This document shows, one piece after another, positions 11,134-57,282 of a DNA stretch of 64,000 bases (position 1 is the first letter of the stretch; each line of letters begins with the position of its first letter). Source of the DNA: Glandiceps talaboti (lineage: Eukaryota; Hemichordata; Enteropneusta; Spengelidae); assembly GCF_964340395.1 (NCBI RefSeq), contig NC_135560.1, positions 6,934,598 through 6,998,597 on the forward strand, written 5' to 3'. The position numbers were made by a program, and so were the translations under genes. The notes beneath the pieces were generated by a model. It was not told where the DNA came from, did no database searches, and saw only the letters and a program-made list of their open reading frames with translations.

Positions 11134-11781
11134 CATGAATACTACGAGTGTAGCACATAAAGAAAGTGCTTTACTTCAGTGTTACTCGTTGACAGATGCA
11201 TATTTGTTGTCCATTATATAATATGGAGTGAAGTAGAAAATCTTTGTTGTAGTAATGAAGAGTCCATCAAATGTCTACTATTCCCACTTATTTCCCAAAC
11301 CCCTCCTTCCCCCCCCCCCCCCATGACATTTAATAGTTATTGCACACATACCAGCATTCACGGGACACCAGCAACCACCATGTATCGGATACCATGCAGT
11401 GCTCTTCATAAGTTGGGACACAAGAAACCCTTTGTATCAATGTATCCCCCACCCACCCACCCGACCGCGTGTATACAATACAGTTAGAACTGTGCTTGAT
11501 CCCCTAGAATGGGACACAGTTGTCCAATAATGCTTAAAATGTCTGCTTTGCATATGCTGAATAATATGCATATGTACATACATTTTGCACTAATATTTCT
11601 TAGTGCTGTTATTACATATGCAGACCAGATGATGCCTGATGTACAGGGGGGGAAACTAGTCAGAGATTTTAGAGACTTGTAGAGTTGACTTTATTGAGTC
11701 AATCCATTCACTTTCTTTGCAGTTTGTATTTCGATATTCTCAATACACAATCAGATATGATGTACTTGTTTTTCAACTTAC
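11134..11781. other. No gene seen between the DIRS-type element and the last fibrillin exon
   Basis: Includes a poly-C run (11,311-11,322) and AT-rich sequence. It is fibrillin intron on the minus strand if the gene continues left. Confidence 0.5.
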
Positions 11782-45394
<33,613 letters not shown>

Positions 45395-47628
45395 CTACCA
45401 ATGAATGGGGGAGAAACACAGAAAGACAGTCATCGCTTGCCGGACACTAGAATCAACATTTAATGTGTTTGTCATATACGATAATTCGTCTTCCCTTAGC
45501 TTACCAGCTATACTATGCAATGTCCCCGTAGTTTATAAAAGTTCCCCATGTGATCCCTCCGCTTGTTACCTCCCTCATGGTCTTCTCGTAAAGGAGTACC
45601 TAAAGACGAACGTCTTGAACGGTATTACGTCTAAGCTATACATAACTTCCATAAGGGCGGCCCTTTTTATTTTTCTGTTTCTCATCTCCCGACCGACCCT
45701 GATTTGCAGCTCCGACATCAGAAAAAAAAAAAACTTTTTTTATTTCCGACGTTCGAATGAACACCAAACGTTCCTCATGGCGTCTTAGACCAGTGTTCTG
45801 CCGAGGCCACGACCTTGCGACATTTGCCCCCTAAAATTACAAATGACGCAATAATTTTCCCACCTTGCGTCGCTTTGGCGTATTCATTTTATGGCTGACA
45901 TCAAAATTATCTAAGTCCGGGGCCAGGCCCTGACGTCAATCCCACAAGAAGTATACTGGCTCCGCCGGGGAAGTTTTGTTGACACTCATATAAGATACAG
46001 TGACAACTCACAACTTTGATAAACTTTATCTACAAATTGAAACATTAGAGGGAGTAGATGAGACGTCGAAATGGGCGTCTCTCGTCACATGTTTTGTCGC
46101 GACCTCTGACCTACTCATTGACGTGTGCGAAACACTGAACTTGCTAGCTGCAATAAAATTGTAGCGTCTTGCTGTGGTTTTGAGGTTTTTTTCGATTGTT
46201 TTGGTGACTTTTTAAGTTTTAGTGTTTAAACCGCACGTTAACCCTGCCGCCCTACCCCCAGGTCGGAGCAGCATGTGTCTTTCATGGCTGAAGTCGTTGA
46301 GGTTTGATGAGGGACAGGGCTCGAAATTAATGCCGTCGTGCGGTACATTTTGCTGCAATGTAATAATAGCTCAGAATATTTCTATCATTTTCAAAATTAT
46401 CCTTAAAATTGGTAAAAGTCATACTACATTCCTAAAAAAGTTACATACTAAAGTTCAAATTGGAAGCTTGAAAAATTTGTTAGCGATGTCAATGCCACTT
46501 TGATTACTAGGACGAATGTATTAGTACTCCTGATAAAATCATACAATAGTTCATGGCTACAGATATACACCCATCAGGATGATACGTATTCATCTTCTTA
46601 GAAAGTTGTTCTACGGACTTGTCAACCTTGCTAAAAATGAAGGAAAGAGACCTGTAACAAGGAATTCAATAAAGAGAAGAGAAAAGAACTTGTAGAGAGA
46701 CTGGCAAGACAGAAAGGACAGAGAATAGAACTGAAAAAATACAGATTTTTTTTCCTTGCCCCTTTTTTTTTTTATTTCGCCCGCCCGCCCCGCCTGACTA
46801 TTCCACTGGAGATGAGAAACAACAAAAAGGTCACCCTAACTTTGGATCCACTGTTGACTTTAAGTAGACCTCGACCAATTATAATAAACATGTACACTGT
46901 TTAACCGTTCTCTGGCAACAATTGCTACAATATGATTGTGTAAAGTAACAAATTATCCATAGAGAATCTCACCATATTTTTACAATCACTTCTCCACCCG
47001 GTGCGAGAAAGCTAAAACTTGGTCCAATGAATCCCGCGCTGAACTACTAAAATCTCACACAGTCACTGAACACATGTCGTGCAGTAAAGTTCAGATCCTG
47101 GTGGTATCCAGTCTATAAGCGTCAACGATCCAACAAAGTAATATATAAATACATACTGATTCATGAATATTCATATGCAATTTGCATATTCCGCTACGTG
47201 CTAAGGTTTTGAATATTTATGTATGGCACTACATGTACATGTGTTATACGAACCGAAAATTTAGAGAAGCCAAATTAATAGCACACAAATAAATACTTTC
47301 CCCACAACTTCCAGTCGAAACTATAATAACAAGTCTTGAAAGTACATTGCAGGATTTACAAACTTATAAACTAATTTAAAAGTAGTTCACCAAATGTTCT
47401 AAATAACAAATTGTTCAGTTCTCAGACTTAACCTGCGACTTGACTATCGCATATCGCGACTTTTAGTCGTACCGGCGGCGCACACAATTTTTCACAGAGT
47501 ACAGTGCCGAGGACGGCGAGTTCGTTGAGTGTTGAAAGTGGCTATATACGTGGGACAAACTTCTACTCCACAGTTCCTCCATTGTACCGGACTGTCCTTG
47601 AAGTATTTGAAGTATTTTTCCAGACTTA
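45395..47628. other. Fibrillin 5' flank or first intron; no exon identified
   Basis: Should contain the fibrillin start codon, 5'UTR and promoter if the signal-peptide call is right, but no ATG-bearing exon with a compatible donor could be chosen. Plus-strand frames at 45405 and 46222 look random. Confidence 0.4.
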
Positions 47629-47900
47629 CGACTTACGTTATGAAAACATTACTTTTAAATAGAAGTTCAGTACATTAAATCTCTAGTCGATACTGTTTGT
47701 TGGGCTGCTGAATTGACTGACACCTGGTGAGGATTTAGAGCGGAATTAAAAGGAAGGGCCGATAATCACGACTTGGATAGTCTCGGTTCCCTAGCCTTTT
47801 GCCGCTGGAGGCTCTGCCTATGAGACTACCCCAAACGAATGAGTGTGGCGTCGAATTAAGAATGTGTTGTGTGATTATAGACGAGATGAATGAAAAGGTC

Positions 47901-47912
47901 AAAAAATAAAAA
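47901..47912 (-). terminator. Pol III T-run terminator after 5S copy 1
   Basis: On the minus strand TTTTTATTTTTT follows the last base of 5S copy 1 directly. The second copy has the similar TTTTTGATTTTTT. Confidence 0.8.
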
Positions 47913-48030
47913 GTCTACACCACATGGTTTTCCCAGACGGTCTCCCATTCAAGTACTAACCATGCCCGACGCAGCTTTACTTCGGTGATCGGACGAGAAC
48001 CGGCTTTTTCCACGTAGTATGGCCGTAGAC
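47913..48030 (-). rRNA. 5S ribosomal RNA, copy 1
   Basis: 118-nt gene on the minus strand. Starts GTCTACGGCCATACTACG and ends GTGGTGTAGAC; the two ends pair as helix I (GTCTAC/GTAGAC). Internal Pol III control elements are present: box A (AGCTGCGTCGGGC), the intermediate element (GGTTAGTACTT) and box C (ATGGGAGACCGTCTGGGAA). Relative to the common animal sequence, the CCTGG/CCAGG stem is CATGG/CCATG, a compensatory change that argues for function. The transcribed strand runs straight into a T-rich terminator. Confidence 0.93.
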
Positions 48031-48602
48031 AAGGATTTCAACAGAGCCTTTGGTATTTATCACTAAAAAGTGCTACTCTGACTATATATATTCAGCAATG
48101 ACACTTTCAATATGTACGTACAGTTGGTGTGCGAAAATACAATCCAAATCCGATACTTTATAGAAATTACACTTCTATATCACATCAAATGTTTCTACAC
48201 GGCACAGGTATGTAGTGACAGGCTGTCACAGGTGATCCTAAAGTCAGCGCTGTTTACACCATTCAATTGCAAGTTGCCCAACAGTAGTAAAGAACCCATA
48301 GTATTGAAATACCTTATGAAAACGTTACTTTTAAACAGAAGTTCGGTACATTAAATCACTAGTTGATAGTGTTTGTTGGGCTGCTGCATTGGCTGACACC
48401 TGGTGAGGAGTTGGAGCGGAATTAAAAGGAAGGGCCGATAATCACGACTTGGATAGTCTCGGTTCCCTCGCCTTTTGCCGCTTGAGGCTCTGCCTATGAG
48501 ACTACCCCAAACAAATGATTGTGGCGTCGAATTAAGAATGTATGTGATTAAAGACGAGATGAATGATGAGTAAATTGAATGAAAAGGTCAAAAAATCAAA
48601 AA

Positions 48603-48720
48603 GTCTACAGCACATGGTATTCCCAGACGGTCTCCCATTCAAGTACTAACCATGCCCGACTCAGCTTTGCTTCGGTGATCGGACGAGAACCGGCTTTTTC
48701 CACGTAGTATGGCCGTAGAC
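48603..48720 (-). rRNA. 5S ribosomal RNA, copy 2
   Basis: 118-nt copy, 690 bp from copy 1. Same ends and compensatory stem. Box A is AGCTGAGTCGGGC, a single change from copy 1. The 3' half (CTGGGAATACCATGTGCTG) is closer to the animal consensus than copy 1. Preceded and followed by the same spacer. Confidence 0.93.
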
Positions 48721-49285
48721 AAGGTATTTAACAGAACCTTTCGTATTTATCAGTAAAAAGTGCTACTCTGACTATTCAGCAATGACAACTTCAATATGTA
48801 CGTACAGTTGGTGTGCGAAAATACAATCAAAATCCGATATTTTACAGAAATTACACTTCTATATCATATCAAAAGTTTCTACACGGCACAGGTATGTAGT
48901 GACAGGCTGTCACAGGTGATCCTAAAGTCGGCGATGTTTCCATCATTTAATTGCAAGTTGCCAAACAATAGTAAAAAAAAACCACATTTAAATACGTTAT
49001 GAAAACATTAGTTTTAAATAGAAGTTCAGTACATTAAATCGCTAGTCGATACTGTTTGTTGGGCCTCTGAAGTGACTGACACCTGGTGAGGAGTTAGAGC
49101 GGAATTAAAAGGAAGGGCCGATAATCATGACTTGGATAGTCTCGGTTACCCAGCCTTTTGCCGCTGGAGGCTCTGCCTATGAGACTACCCCAAACGAATG
49201 AGTGTGGCGTCGAATTAAGAATGTATGTGATTAAAGACGAGATGAATGATGGGTAAATAGAATGAAAAGGTCAAAAAATGAAAAA

Positions 49286-49380
49286 GTCTACAGCACATGG
49301 TATTCCCAGACGGTCTCCCATTCAAGTACTAACCATGCTCGACGCAGCTTTGCTTCGGTGATCGGACGAGAACCGGCTTT
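49286..49380 (-). pseudogene. 5S rRNA, copy 3, lacking its 5' end
   Basis: 95 nt matching the 3' four fifths of the 5S gene, with box A, IE and box C. Similarity stops abruptly at plus-strand 49380, where unrelated T-rich DNA begins, so the first ~23 transcribed bases are missing. Probably the broken edge of the array. Confidence 0.88.
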
Positions 49381-49919
49381 TCTTGTTCTTTTGGTTGTTT
49401 GTTTTTTGTCTTTTATTAAAAGGACAGGCCCACACAATATTCTTTACAGATAATACAGATTGTGAACTAAACTAGTTACTACAGTTTAACATGGCATACT
49501 ACATCGTGCTCAGGCATCAGGATCAAGATGCCTAAACATGAAGATACTGATTGAAATTGAATACAACAGGTATGTACTTGTGTAATATTTACAAATTAAA
49601 CGTGAATGCCATATCATTCATTGTTATCATTACATTATTTTGGGCAAACACACTTTCAAAAAGAAATAAATCAAGTGTTATCTTGCTTCTATTCTATATT
49701 CAAAAATAATTTTCTGCTTTAATTTAGGTGACAGATGTTCGTGATAACTTTGCGTCTGTAACCACCTGTCGACTACAGTCACTGGCAGTCACATCCATAC
49801 CTGTATACCATGTCAGGTACAGTCGCTATTACTTATCATGGGCCGGCTGCCTCTTCTTTGCCACTACAGAAGGGGTGGCCTCACTAAAACCACCTGAAAT
49901 ATTCCTGAAAAAAAGTTGC

Positions 49920-50145
49920 AATGTCCACGAGGGACACTTGCATGAAAAGGCACGAGGTGCCATACTGTCCGCGAGGGACACATATATGCATACGCACAAG
50001 TCAAGGTGCCGTATGGTCCGCGAGGGACATGCTTACGAATTGGCACGAGCCAGTGTGCCATATATGCAGTCCATGCCAAAAAAATGTGAATTACTTTCGT
50101 TTATAGGGAGCATGGACTGCAAGCAATTGTAGTCCGAGAGGGACC
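49920..50145 (+). repeat. Short dispersed-tandem GTCC(G)CGAGGGAC repeat
   Basis: GTCCACGAGGGACA, GTCCGCGAGGGACA (twice) and GTCCGAGAGGGACC recur at about 45-, 50- and 110-bp spacing, with GGCACGAG..GTGCCATA between. Each is an imperfect inverted repeat (GTCC..GGAC). It precedes the gag-like frames. Confidence 0.6.
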
Positions 50146-50236
50146 TACCAGTAAGTACCCAAACCCATTCATGATATTATGCCACGATGCTTGCTAAGTG
50201 ATGTACACATTTGGGGTGTGGCTAGCATAATAATGT

Positions 50237-50736
50237 ATGCACGTGTCTGTGTGTTCACAGCCTGTGAAACAGCCGGCTGAGCTACAGCAAAAGTTAGAAG
50301 AACTGGAAAAGGCCGTCGCAGGGAATGCATCCGTAGAAGAAGCTCTGCAGAAAGTAACAGAGTTGGCACATAAAATATACGAGTCAAGATCACTATTTCT
50401 ACACGATCTTCGAGTTGGCTGTTGGTAGATCAAACAATGAAAAGTGCACACCCAAAACTTGGGAGATTTCGAACAGTACTAGCACAGTTCGAAACGAACG
50501 ACTTCGGCAACGGTTCCGGTCATCTCATCTTGTTACTTTTAAGTAACAAAGAAGAGGGAGAAATCGCCGCAACGGTCGCAAAATTCATAAAGCTGCCCAC
50601 AACCTCCCAGAGATACACACCTTGTCGTCCTCCGCAAAGACCCGCTTCGAGTCAAAAGTTGCCAATGGATAAAATGCTTAGTATGTGCAGAGCATATGGC
50701 CACTACACCAGAGACTGTAAACAAAAGAAAACGTAA
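50237..50736 (+). pseudogene. Second retroelement gag-like remnant
   Basis: First frame 50237-50428 gives a charged coiled-coil-like helix (LQQKLEELEKAVAGNASVEE). After a frameshift, 50422-50736 ends MLSMCRAYGHYTRDCKQKK, i.e. C-x4-H-x4-C preceded by a position where the first knuckle cysteine has been lost. Lys-rich end and stop as in a gag C-terminus. Relationship to the element at 7-11 kb is inferred, not shown. Confidence 0.5.
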
Positions 50737-50939
50737 TAACTAAGGAAGGCTAAATATTGAGAAAAAAAATTAAATATTAAAAAATACAGATAACCACATA
50801 TGTCTTGTGAGTTTTTCCCACAGTAAGCGAACCATTGTGGGAGCCCTTGTTACGTAAGTACCCTTAGACAGGGGGTGACTATAAAAATCCTCGGTCTACC
50901 TATAGGCAATAGATATAGCCTGCCTACATAAAACCTCGA

Positions 50940-53060
50940 TCAACTTATTAAAGTGTTTGTAATTTATGGATTGGTGATGGATAGTGGGAAGTGGTGATAG
51001 ATTAATCGAAATTTGAAAAATCTAACTGGGGTTACTCTTTTAACAAATCATAATTTTCATAGAGATATTTTCTAGGCGGCTCTAGGGGTCTTACTGTCCT
51101 GCCGGGTATTTACATGATAGAGCTTCATTCAGTATACCAACAGAAGCGGAGGGGTGGGTCGTTATTGACCCTGGACATGATCTACTAACGGCACTAGGGT
51201 CGTATCACTCTCTCCCCTGTCGCTCAATGTACAGACCCCTACCTCGATCAGTCCACTACTTATCAGTTGTACACTCAGCTACTATACCCACGTGACCATG
51301 GCCCGAAGGATTCTGTATATTCACTTTTGCCCAATGGAAAAAAATGTTCAGGTGATTATTCTCCGAAAGTGGTCAACACGTTTATGGAAATTGTGCATTG
51401 TGTTTTGAACACATCATTTCGTAACGATTTCCTTATACATATGTTATGTTTATAACTTGACGTATAAAAACAAAAGTAAACAATACTTAACGAAATGGTG
51501 GCGCATATCATGACTTGGTAGGATGCTGTGTAAATTTTATCTGACTGATGTTCACGCATGGTTTTCTCTGCATCATCTCCTCTATCTAGACATCGATGTT
51601 ACCCGTTCGGCAATCGTAGAACAAATGACCGATTATGGCGTCAGCGACGTCTGTTTTATATAAACCATGAGTTGCCAAGGAAAATAGAACACAGATGTAG
51701 AATATTAGAACGTTCTTAGTTCTTAGTATCTTAGTAAGTCACGTGTCACAAATCATGCATTCTGATTGGTGTACCGATATGTAGTCGCTTATTTTTCGAT
51801 GACGTCCTCTAGTAGTCTAGTAACGATATCGACAATTATTACACGTCCAATGGAATGTGTGTAAAAACAAAAGTATAATACTTAACAAATTTGGTGGCGC
51901 ATGACATGACATGGCAGACAACTTTTTGTAAAGATGCGACTAATTATGTCCTTTGCATCATCCCACTGAAAGGAGTAAGCGAGCGATGTTGCCTGTTCGG
52001 CGATTGTAGAACAAATGACTGATTGTGGCGCCTGCGTCTCTTTTATGTGAACTAGAAGTTGTCATGGAGAATGGAATCGAAGTGTAGAATATTCGAACGT
52101 TTCGTACAATAATCTTAGTGCGTCATGTGTCACGAACTTTGCATTCTGATTGGCGTGCCGATATTTCGTTCATTTTTCCACAGAAAGGTTTATTATTTAG
52201 TTTTGATAATATCGCAGTAATTCGATGTATGGTAATCAGATGTTACACGCAGTTGCAAGAGCGAACTTTTCGGCGATTGTAGAACAAATTACTGATTATG
52301 GCGCCTGCGTCTCTTTTTTGCCTTCCCACCTGTGTAATACACAATCCCGTTTGAATCTCGCGCTTTCGATTGCCAATCAGGGCAGGATGAGCGTTACGTT
52401 GACAGCTGCACACACTGGAGGAATTGAAGCGTGCTCATTGGTTGTGAAAACCTTACAATATTGTCGACATTCAATGGGATTGTCTATTACACAGGTTCAG
52501 ATGTGGGAAGGCGGCGATCAGAACAAAACAAACGACACAAAACGATGGAAATAGAGGTAAATAAAGCCATCTAGCCGCTTTCACCACATCAGATTTTAAT
52601 CAGATTGCCCTGCTACGTACATGTAACAGCGTGCCGATCGTGAAGCAAATATCCCGTAATGACACGTTTGGGAATATCCCACGATTTCAAAGACAAATCA
52701 GATCAAAGAAAAGTTATGATAATGACACAATACCAGTACTTGTTTTGAACTTTGAACTCTTTAATGCTTACTTTCTGGCTACAAAGCAATATCATCTAGA
52801 AGTTGTAAATATTCACATCACAAAATTTCAAAATTTAACTATACATTCAACATTCATTTGAATACACTCCTCAAATACTTCTCGAGATACTGTTAATATC
52901 GTTTGTGAACGCTTGTCGTCCCCTCCATAATCTACCATGGTCTTTCGAAAGAGTCACTCACTAAATTTTAATTCTCGATGCACTGCTCAAGTTCAAGTTC
53001 ACATTCCAGTTTCATCAGATATACCTCTCTATAGAATTGGATAATATTATTTCAGCGGTA
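50940..53060 (+). mobile_element. Repeat family X, right copy (~2.1 kb, segments X-Y-Z)
   Basis: Homologous in blocks to 1-420 and 4.4-6.1 kb. No transposase or reverse transcriptase frame; frames within are not conserved. It ends about 155 bp from the FABP stop codon. Several near-copies of TGTTCTACGATCGCCGAAC and GGCGCCTGCGTCTCTTTTAT occur inside. Confidence 0.8.
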
Positions 53061-53214
53061 CAATAGTAGTTGAAGATGCAAGACTCATTCTACTGCCGAT
53101 AAAAGTATTCTGCATCAGTATTTTGAGAAGTTGTTGATTCAATTCATAATTGAACAGTGTTCACACTTTAGCAAACTATGTGGGCTGAGATATTAATGTG
53201 GCTTCTCCGTCAAT

Positions 53215-53601
53215 TTAAACGCGTTTCAGGTACCGTTTGCCGACGATGTCCACTCCAGGCTTGGTCACCGTAACTATCATGGTATCACCCGTCACTTCGC
53301 GACTTTCGGTCGCTGTTCCTCTGATGACGAGTTTGCCTCCTTCCTCTGTTGCAGTGACGGTTTCTTTGACTCCAAGATGCGGCATGTCCATTTCGAAAGG
53401 CACACCCATTTTGAATGACACTTCCTTGGTTTCGCCTTTTACACTGACTTTTATCGTTAAAGTGTCGCCTGCTTTACTACACTGCAGTATAGAGTTCAGT
53501 GTTGCTGCAGTTTTGGCTTTGTCGGCAGGTATTCCAACTGCTAGGAGAAACTGCTCGAGGTTCTCTTCTCTCTCGTACTTCCAGGTACCAATGTAAGCCA
53601 T
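53215..53601 (-). CDS. FABP: Fatty-acid-binding protein, intronless
   Basis: 128-aa uninterrupted reading frame, the full family length (127-135). Cytosolic FABPs carry long-chain fatty acids or retinoids in a 10-strand beta-barrel. Visible: the N-terminal signature IGTWKYEREENLEQFLLAVG; helix-turn-helix lid residues PADKAKTAATLNS; the mid-barrel strand segment TIKVSVKGETKEVSFKMG; the fold-typical EGGKLVIRGT; and C-terminal GKRYLKRV. The start has a good Kozak context (A at -3, G at +4). Most animal FABP genes have four exons; here the places expected for introns are read through. No secretion signal, as expected. Whether it is a working retrogene or a lineage-specific intron loss cannot be told from this window. 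No clear AATAAA is seen downstream. Confidence 0.92.
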   Translation of the reverse strand: MAYIGTWKYEREENLEQFLLAVGIPADKAKTAATLNSILQCSKAGDTLTIKVSVKGETKEVSFKMGVPFEMDMPHLGVKETVTATEEGGKLVIRGTATESREVTGDTMIVTVTKPGVDIVGKRYLKRV

Positions 53602-53689
53602 TGTGGTGGAGTCAGTTAGCGGAGAGTGTCCGATTTTGACAGTACAAGCGTTGAAATCTTCACTTTTTCAGATCGCAGAACAGATCAGA

Positions 53690-53735
53690 GAGATATGAAT
53701 GAGGACAGAAAAACCTCAAATATATAGACAAAAGT
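53690..53735 (-). promoter_or_regulatory. TATA-like box upstream of the FABP gene
   Basis: On the minus strand TCTATATATTTGAGG lies ~120 bp upstream of the FABP ATG, placing a start site about 90 nt before the ATG. It shows that the intronless copy has a plausible promoter; function is inferred. Confidence 0.4.
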
Positions 53736-53739
53736 ACGT

Positions 53740-55065
53740 CATTTGGACAGACTTGATAGGCCAGGAAGGACCTATATTAACCCTGCACTGGTTAAAATTT
53801 TACATTTGGCGTACCGTGGTCGGAACCATGGTGTTCTGTATACACATCATAAACTTAACAAATCAATGCTTGCCTTGTTGCTCGCGGATCGGCCTCACAA
53901 ACTTTAATCTGTGTACATGCATGGACGTATATAATAGTTTTAATAAATACAGACAGCAGAGCTAGACAGCTTGTGTCACGTCTAATGACGTTATAAATAC
54001 CAGTGCGATGCTGTATGTGTATGTGTATAGTAATATATGGAAGGAGGGGAGAGCAACGTTAGTTTACTGGATATTTTTCTACCAACTGCATTTTGACTCT
54101 GAGCAAGTTTACCACTGATTAGACTCTTGTATGTACATTCATTATACGATATCAATAACTTATCCAATATTATCTTGCAAATTTAATGTAAGTTTTGCTT
54201 GTAAGTAAATCCAAAGTCACATTAGAAAATAAAATGGACATTTTATTAGCACATACTAGTAATCTGGTCTAGAGTTCGGCACAATCACACTGTGACATTC
54301 AGCAACCGTATCCTTACAGACGTCAATTGAAAGCTTTATTCCGAGTTCCTCTGGATGTATTTCAGTTTTGTAGCTTACTACTACGCATGTCTAACAGGCA
54401 GATTATTACAGGAATAGTCCAACTCTATTATAAAGTCGACGCCGTGTTTGTTTCTTCTCACTATATTTCAGTGCTTACATTTTTTTAGCGTGCAGCCATC
54501 CCAAATGCTGTTGGAAAACTATGCGAATTACAGCGTTAAATCTAGTTTTAGGAATTCACATTCGGATTCTCAGACCGGAGAGCGTATGTCCTGTCTTGTG
54601 CCAGGTTCGTCGTGTTACATCATATCAGGGGTTGTACGCGCCTCGCAGATTTATCTTTACAACGGATTACTTGTTTTTCCTACAATAATTAATCTAAATT
54701 AGTGAGCTTTCCTGTTAACAGAGTCATTTTGACAATCTGTAACGTTATTACATTGATTAATGAATAAATTTATGGCAGATTTGTATCTTATTAAGGTTCC
54801 TAATTATCAGAATCCTCTGCTACCCAGACCAGTGTTTGTGTATAGCCTGTCAGTGTATCCATGTAGTATAATAACACTTCACTTGGTAGAAATTTATCAT
54901 TATTTGCCATGATTATGCAAACGCTTACGACATCAAGTTGTCTGTTTACAAAACCGTACGTGTCTCGCGTTTTCTCGACACCCTTTTAGGATGTTTACAC
55001 AGTCACATTCTACAGAATGATACAGATATAGATCGCAGCCAAGTCTCACAATATCAAAATTATAT

Positions 55066-55068
<3 letters not shown>
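53740..55068. other. FABP upstream intergenic region; no gene seen
   Basis: AT-rich unique sequence without recognisable exons or repeats. Confidence 0.5.
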
Positions 55069-55883
<815 letters not shown>

Positions 55884-55949
55884 GACGTTATCATCGTTAT
55901 TGTCATGGGTATGAATATCAAAGATTTACACATGTAACGACGAGACACC

Positions 55950-57282
55950 TTTCAAACCGAAGCAAATCTTGCCTTCATCGACTAAACAGACCGATTAAAT
56001 CAGAACATCACATCACATACGTACACCCACCTAAACCTTTTTGCCCAGTCAGTCTTCAAACTAACTCATTACAAACGTGATTAATAACATTTGATTTGAT
56101 TTCATATTCTCAGTCTATCCCACTTTGTTATCCTATCAATAAACATTTGTTATACATGTATAAGCAAGTAAGTGTTTCTGCTGTAAAAGTTCAAATCAGG
56201 GTCTTTTAATATATATGTATATTTATACAGGTGTCCCACACATTCTTAATGTGTTCTCCAAATTGTTATACCGCTTGGTTTTTACGTGTAATTTACCATC
56301 TTTGATGTGCTGCTGTCATGGTAGATTAGATTACAAATCTGACGACGTGACGATTGCTGAATATATCGACTACGATTGTCAACCGTCTGGTACTAAGGGA
56401 AACATCCGTATTTTCCAGCCGTGTAAAGGGCGCCCTCACACTTCGGTCAACCCCTCCAGAACGACATGGTGTATCTTACAGTCTATATAGATAAAGAATA
56501 ACTCGCTTTCTTCTAATGTTGTCTCGCTCGTAAATAAAATGTATGTATGCCCAGTAAAGTGTTCAACATATATCGCTAATGGTAGTATATGTGTAAAATG
56601 CTGACATGAAAAATACCCTATGCTAGCGAGGATAATTTGAGCGTACCAGACCATGAAGGTATAATCTCCCATTATACCTCCATGACCAGACATAACAGTG
56701 AACACATCAGCTTGATATTTCATCCTGTTAATCCCACCAAGTAGTTGTCATGGTAACAGTTTGTATACGGTAGTCTATATTACTGTTATATCAATGTTTA
56801 AGGATTGAAGACAACAGTAAAAAGATTTGTCGTTTTCATCACGAATTATTGTCCGGATACGTGGCAGACAATTCATTTATTGAGAAACAAATCAAATAGA
56901 CAAAGTGTCAAGGACTGAAATGTGCCGAAGATACAGCGAATTTCATAATACCGTGCAGCTTTTCTGTTTGATACAACCACGCAAAAAAAAACAATAAGAA
57001 ACTAGACATGCTACACTTTATAGATAGCAAGGTTGAATGTGTACAGTTTCTTGCTTCATTTTGTCTAAGTGAAATGAACTATTCATGCCACAATACAGAC
57101 ATGCTACACGATAGTTTAGCTGAAAAATCTGTAGCTGTAGACGCGCATCACGCCGTCTGTTTGAGCTTGGAAATGCAGACCCGGGAAGGATGAACGTGCT
57201 GAAAAACAAAACAAATTGCATTTGTCCTGAGGGCGCCCTCTCAAAGAACGTCATAACCAATCTTCATCACTTGCCTTCAATG
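55950..57282. other. Intergenic; no gene seen
   Basis: Frames at 56215, 56436, 57008 and 57018 lack motifs or splice support. Confidence 0.45.

Larger units (their letters stand above)
47629..49380 (-). repeat. 5S rDNA tandem array (about 2.5 units of 683-690 bp)
   Basis: Gene-to-gene spacing is 690 and 683 bp, and the spacer is nearly as conserved as the gene. Spacer landmarks recur in each unit: ACATTACTTTTAAATAGAAG at the left, a GC-rich block with GGCCGATAATCACGACTTGG, and a right-hand segment with a weak reading frame (MYVQLVCENTI) that is only spacer. Conserved spacers indicate homogenisation or recent duplication. Confidence 0.9.

Noticed and set aside
47740-47860. Possible snRNA gene in the 5S spacer (GC-rich block)
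   Set aside because: No match to U1, U2, U4, U5 or U6 hallmarks or Sm site recognised; conservation across units equals that of the whole spacer.
48112-48354. Conserved small frame MYVQLVCENTI in the 5S spacer (also at 48796)
   Set aside because: The two copies diverge by frameshift at the end and follow the tandem 5S unit; spacer homology explains it.
53237-53596. 119-codon plus-strand frame opposite FABP
   Set aside because: Shadow of the FABP gene; the minus-strand product has clear family motifs.
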